NCBI GenBank assembly: GCA_007129635.1
Contig: SKVE01000087.1
Span: 1-7,583 of the forward strand
Direction: 5' to 3'
DNA from: Planctomycetaceae bacterium
GTDB lineage: Bacteria; Planctomycetota; Planctomycetia; Pirellulales; Pirellulaceae
Length of the DNA: 7,583 nt
The translations under genes and the position numbers were made by a program. The notes beneath the pieces were generated by a model that ran no database searches, was not told the DNA's origin, and saw only the letters and a list, made by a program, of their open reading frames with translations. Positions 5,742-7,583 of the stretch are shown piece by piece (positions within the stretch are counted from its first letter, which is position 1; each line of letters starts with the position of its first letter).

Positions 5742-5816
5742 CTAGTTCAGAAAGACCGTCAGATAACGCTCGAAAAAGCCGATGCCTTTGGTGCTGGCGG
5801 TTGCGGTCTGGTTCTG
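5742..5816 (-). pseudogene. acr3: 5' remnant of an acr3-type arsenite efflux gene
   Basis: Directly after the arsC stop, the same minus-strand frame continues for 24 codons and contains GIGFFERYLTV, which closely resembles the start of ACR3-family arsenite permeases, then ends at a TAG at 5742-5744. A full ACR3 has roughly 350 residues and continues with the rest of its first membrane helix; none of that follows. No ATG, GTG or TTG precedes the motif in frame, so the start seems lost or shifted too: the sequence CTGACAGAACC at the arsC end could be a damaged overlapping ATGA-type start in another frame. Acr3 normally exports the arsenite made by ArsC, so its place here is what a complete operon would show. 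The identification rests on a short motif recognised by eye plus gene order. Confidence 0.6.
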
Positions 5817-6248
5817 TCAGCCGTCGGTATGCAACGCGTCGGGCAAGGTTTCCACAAAGGCCCGGATCTCGTCCCGCACTCGCCGGTAATGCCCCAACGC
5901 CTCGTCTTCCGTAGCCGCTTGCTTGGCCAGTCGCGGCGGATCGTCGAAGCCGACATGCTTCACTTGCGTCGGGCCGGGGAACACCGGGCAGGACTCGTGA
6001 GCCTGCCCGCAGACGGTGATCACGTAATCCAGCGGCACGTCGCGAAACTGGTCGAAATGCTGCGACGATTGCTTCGAGATGTCCACTCCCGCCTCGGCCA
6101 TCACCCGCACAGCATTGGGATTCAGGCCATGCGTCTCGACCCCTGCCGAATAGGCCTCGATCACATCGCCTTTCAGGTGCCTCGCCCAACCTTCGGCCAT
6201 CTGGCTGCGGCACGAATTTCCGGTACACAGAAAAAGAACTTTCAACAT
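5817..6248 (-). CDS. arsC: Arsenate reductase, thioredoxin-coupled (ArsC, LMW-phosphatase fold)
   Basis: This 143-residue protein reduces arsenate to arsenite in the cytoplasm. It has the low-molecular-weight protein tyrosine phosphatase fold of the Staphylococcus pI258 type: the P-loop CTGNSCRS (8-15) with nucleophile Cys8, and the redox pair Cys80 and Cys87 in VCGQAHESCP, which pass the disulfide on to thioredoxin. FDDPP (101-105) holds the general-acid Asp. All three catalytic cysteines are present and the length is normal, so it should be active. The chosen start is the ATG at 6246-6248, which gives the usual MLKVLFLCTGNSC opening; a GTG one codon earlier (6249-6251) or the following TTG is also possible with the GAGGGTG site. 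The efflux partner downstream is only a remnant. The gene has a strong promoter and operator-like repeat, and is divergent from the universal stress gene. Confidence 0.94.
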   Translation of the reverse strand: MLKVLFLCTGNSCRSQMAEGWARHLKGDVIEAYSAGVETHGLNPNAVRVMAEAGVDISKQSSQHFDQFRDVPLDYVITVCGQAHESCPVFPGPTQVKHVGFDDPPRLAKQAATEDEALGHYRRVRDEIRAFVETLPDALHTDG

Positions 6249-6271
6249 CACCCTCTTGCCTCGACTCGATT

Positions 6272-6291
6272 ATTTCGTTAAAAAACGAAAT
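6272..6291 (-). promoter_or_regulatory. Probable ArsR-type operator of arsC
   Basis: ATTTCGTTAAAAAACGAAAT is a perfect inverted repeat with 8-bp arms and a 4-bp spacer. It overlaps the -10 box of the arsC promoter and lies 24 bp before the ATG, so a bound repressor would block transcription. AT-rich inverted repeats at this place are typical of ArsR/SmtB-family repressors, which leave DNA on binding arsenite. No arsR gene is in the window, so the regulator must be encoded elsewhere. Confidence 0.6.
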
Positions 6292-6317
6292 GTATGGTTT
6301 TTGTTCGCGACCGTCAA
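6289..6317 (-). promoter_or_regulatory. arsC promoter
   Basis: On the minus strand TTGACG (6312-6317) and TACATT (6289-6294) are spaced by 17 bp, close to the sigma-70 consensus. Its -10 box is overlapped by the inverted repeat at 6272-6291. Confidence 0.65.
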
Positions 6318-6359
6318 GGGTAGGCATACAACGACGAGCGAACCTTCGGTAAAATCCCC

Positions 6360-6387
6360 TTGACAGTATCGCATATTTGGCTAAACT
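6360..6387 (+). promoter_or_regulatory. Possible promoter of the universal stress gene
   Basis: A perfect -35 box TTGACA (6360-6365) is followed after 16 bp by TAAACT (6382-6387), a 4/6 match to the -10 consensus. Transcription from here would give a leader of about 115 nt before the ATG at 6508, long enough for some control, though I see no known riboswitch in it. Confidence 0.45.
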
Positions 6388-6507
6388 TGCAAGTATGGCG
6401 GTGCCGATCTTGCCTGTCGGGAAGAGTTAAACGGCTCGGATGGGCTCGCTCAAGGGCCGCTGGAAATCCATCACGCATGCAACCCGCAAGACAGCAGGTG
6501 TCAACCC

Positions 6508-7386
6508 ATGTTCAGCAAAGTTCTCGTCGCCACGGATCTTTCCGCCGCATCCGAAGGAGTGCTCCGATGCGTGAAGGGACTGGCTCCCTTGGGAACCGAT
6601 CGGGTGTTGCTGGTGCATGCGATCGGCGTCCAGGGCCTGGAGAACATGGTGCATGGCATGCCAGACTTTCTTGAACCACCGCTGGCGAAACAGCGTGAGT
6701 TTTTAGAGCAGGAGGGGTTTCCGACCGAATCGATGTTGCTGACCGGCCCGGCACCACTGGAGGTGACTCGGATCGCCGCCGAACGCCAAGCGTCGTTGAT
6801 CGTCGTCGGCACGCATGGCGCGACGCTGGCGCGTGAATTATTGATCGGCGGCACTGCCATGGAGATTGTCCACCAGGCGACCGTCCCCGTGTTGATCATC
6901 CGCTTGAAGATCGCGGAAGGCGAGGGAACCGTGCGTTGTGTCGGGGCCTGCCAGGATCTCCGCCAGCACGTCCTGTTTTGCACGGATTTCTCCGAGACGG
7001 CAGACCGTGCCTTCGCTTATGTGAAGAAGATTGTGGCCAGCGGGGCGCGTCGAGTCACCTTGCTGCATGTGCAAGACAGGCGACGTATCAGTGGGTACTT
7101 GGAGCATCGGTTAGACGAGTTCAACCAGACGGATCGCCAGCGACTGGAACAACTGGGCGAACAATTGCAGCAAGTGGCGGCGGATGTCGCGGTGCGAATG
7201 CTGCTGCCCTACGGTCACCCGGTGGAAGAGATTTTGCGTGTAGCGCACGAAGAACAAGACGACAGCCTGATCGTGATGGGCAGCCAGGGACGTGGCTTCC
7301 TGGCCCACGTCTTGCTGGGCAGCGTCAGCCATCAAGTGGTTCGTAGCGCGCCGGTCCCCGTCCTGCTGGTACCTGCCGCCCGCTGA
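6508..7386 (+). CDS. Tandem-domain universal stress protein (UspA family)
   Basis: This 292-residue cytoplasmic protein carries two UspA domains, about 1-133 and 152-290, each opening with a beta-strand and acidic turn (VLVATDLS, 5-12; VLFCTDFS, 155-162) and ending in the strand VPVLII (126-131) or VPVLLV (283-288). UspA proteins with the G-2x-G-9x-G(S/T) motif bind ATP. The second domain has it intact: GSQG at 258-261, then GS at 271-272. In the first domain, GTHG (101-104) is followed by GGT (114-116), with one residue out of register, so nucleotide binding there is less certain. Such proteins help cells survive stress or energy limits by poorly defined means. The ATG is preceded by a modest AGGTG site 7 nt upstream. 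The gene is divergent from arsC and ends in a strong terminator, so it is probably transcribed alone. Confidence 0.93.
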   Translation: MFSKVLVATDLSAASEGVLRCVKGLAPLGTDRVLLVHAIGVQGLENMVHGMPDFLEPPLAKQREFLEQEGFPTESMLLTGPAPLEVTRIAAERQASLIVVGTHGATLARELLIGGTAMEIVHQATVPVLIIRLKIAEGEGTVRCVGACQDLRQHVLFCTDFSETADRAFAYVKKIVASGARRVTLLHVQDRRRISGYLEHRLDEFNQTDRQRLEQLGEQLQQVAADVAVRMLLPYGHPVEEILRVAHEEQDDSLIVMGSQGRGFLAHVLLGSVSHQVVRSAPVPVLLVPAAR

Positions 7387-7453
7387 CCTTGATCGACCTG
7401 TGAGACCTAAACTCCCACAAAACAAAAAGAATTCCGTTTCCAACAAAAAACCC

Positions 7454-7476
7454 CGGGGTGCGATTGCCCCGTTTTT
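7454..7476 (+). terminator. Rho-independent terminator after the universal stress gene
   Basis: CGGGG (7454-7458) pairs with CCCCG (7467-7471) across an 8-nt loop, followed at once by TTTTT. A run of six A (7445-7450) lies before the stem, so it may also work for transcripts from the other side. It begins about 68 nt past the stop codon. Confidence 0.82.
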
Positions 7477-7503
7477 GCTTTCATTGATCCGAGGGGAACA
7501 CTG

Positions 7504-7583
7504 ATGACGTTGAAGGAAGCAGCAGCCAATTCGCTGTTGATGTTCGTGGCCGCCACCTGTGTCGTGTTGATCACCAAGGCGGT
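7504..7583 (+). CDS. N-terminus of a membrane-anchored protein, possibly ArsF-like (cut by window end)
   Basis: Only 26 complete codons are visible. A strong ribosome binding site, GAGGGGA (7491-7497), sits 6 nt before the ATG, which supports a real start. The peptide opens MTLKEAAANS and then has a hydrophobic stretch, LLMFVAATCVVLITKAV, that would be a membrane anchor or uncleaved signal. The pattern recalls the start of ArsF-family proteins (annotated as nitroreductase subunit ArsF family), which sit near arsenic genes, and arsC lies 1.3 kb away. This is a guess from a short stretch; any small exported protein could look like this. It follows a terminator, so it probably has its own promoter or depends on readthrough. 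Confidence 0.65.
   Translation, partial: MTLKEAAANSLLMFVAATCVVLITKA

Noticed and set aside
5400..6281. Long plus-strand open frame (293 codons) through the repeats and antisense to arsC
   Set aside because: Its first part is translated repeat (RQPENSRPASGED twice) and its second part is antisense to the well-supported arsC gene.
5671..6327. Minus-strand open frame overlapping arsC in another frame
   Set aside because: It is a shadow of arsC with Arg-rich composition and no family resemblance; its end overlaps the acr3 remnant in a different frame.

Overview
The window looks like a piece of a planctomycete chromosome, probably from the Rhodopirellula/Pirellulales side. This is inference from content: a secreted DUF1080 protein, an ECF sigma factor in an operon with a membrane protein and a secreted PDZ protein, moderately high GC, and a cluster of short dispersed-type intergenic repeats. 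No rRNA or other phylogenetic marker is present to prove it.

Left part (1-1275): nothing codes in roughly the first 279 bases. A tRNA-Gly(CCC) gene follows on the minus strand with a plausible promoter, then a minus-strand gene for a secreted DUF1080 (3-keto-disaccharide hydrolase family) protein. Middle-left (1276-2770): a two-gene plus-strand operon encodes an encapsulated ferritin (EncFtn) and the encapsulin shell protein. The ferritin ends in a cargo-loading peptide (LGIGAL), so the pair should form an iron-storage nanocompartment. Middle (2789-5168): a tight minus-strand operon encodes an ECF sigma factor, a single-pass membrane protein overlapping it by 11 nt (candidate anti-sigma factor without a zinc motif), and a secreted trypsin-like/PDZ/coiled-coil protein whose catalytic His and Asp appear to be missing. 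The layout recalls envelope-stress sigma/anti-sigma/HtrA systems but with a likely dead protease.

Middle-right (5169-5816): a long gene-free stretch holds four copies of a GC-rich repeat, two in each orientation, and a short 5' remnant of an acr3 arsenite-efflux gene directly behind arsC. Right part (5817-7583): arsC (thioredoxin-linked arsenate reductase) is transcribed leftwards from a well-formed promoter whose -10 is overlapped by a 20-bp inverted repeat, probably an ArsR-type operator. Divergently, a tandem-domain universal stress protein gene is followed by a rho-independent terminator and the first 26 codons of a membrane-anchored protein, possibly ArsF-like. The right side therefore looks like the eroded or rearranged edge of an arsenic-resistance locus.

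The candidate systems most worth following are the sigma/membrane protein/pseudoprotease cassette, the encapsulin operon, and the broken arsC-acr3 unit next to the repeat cluster.
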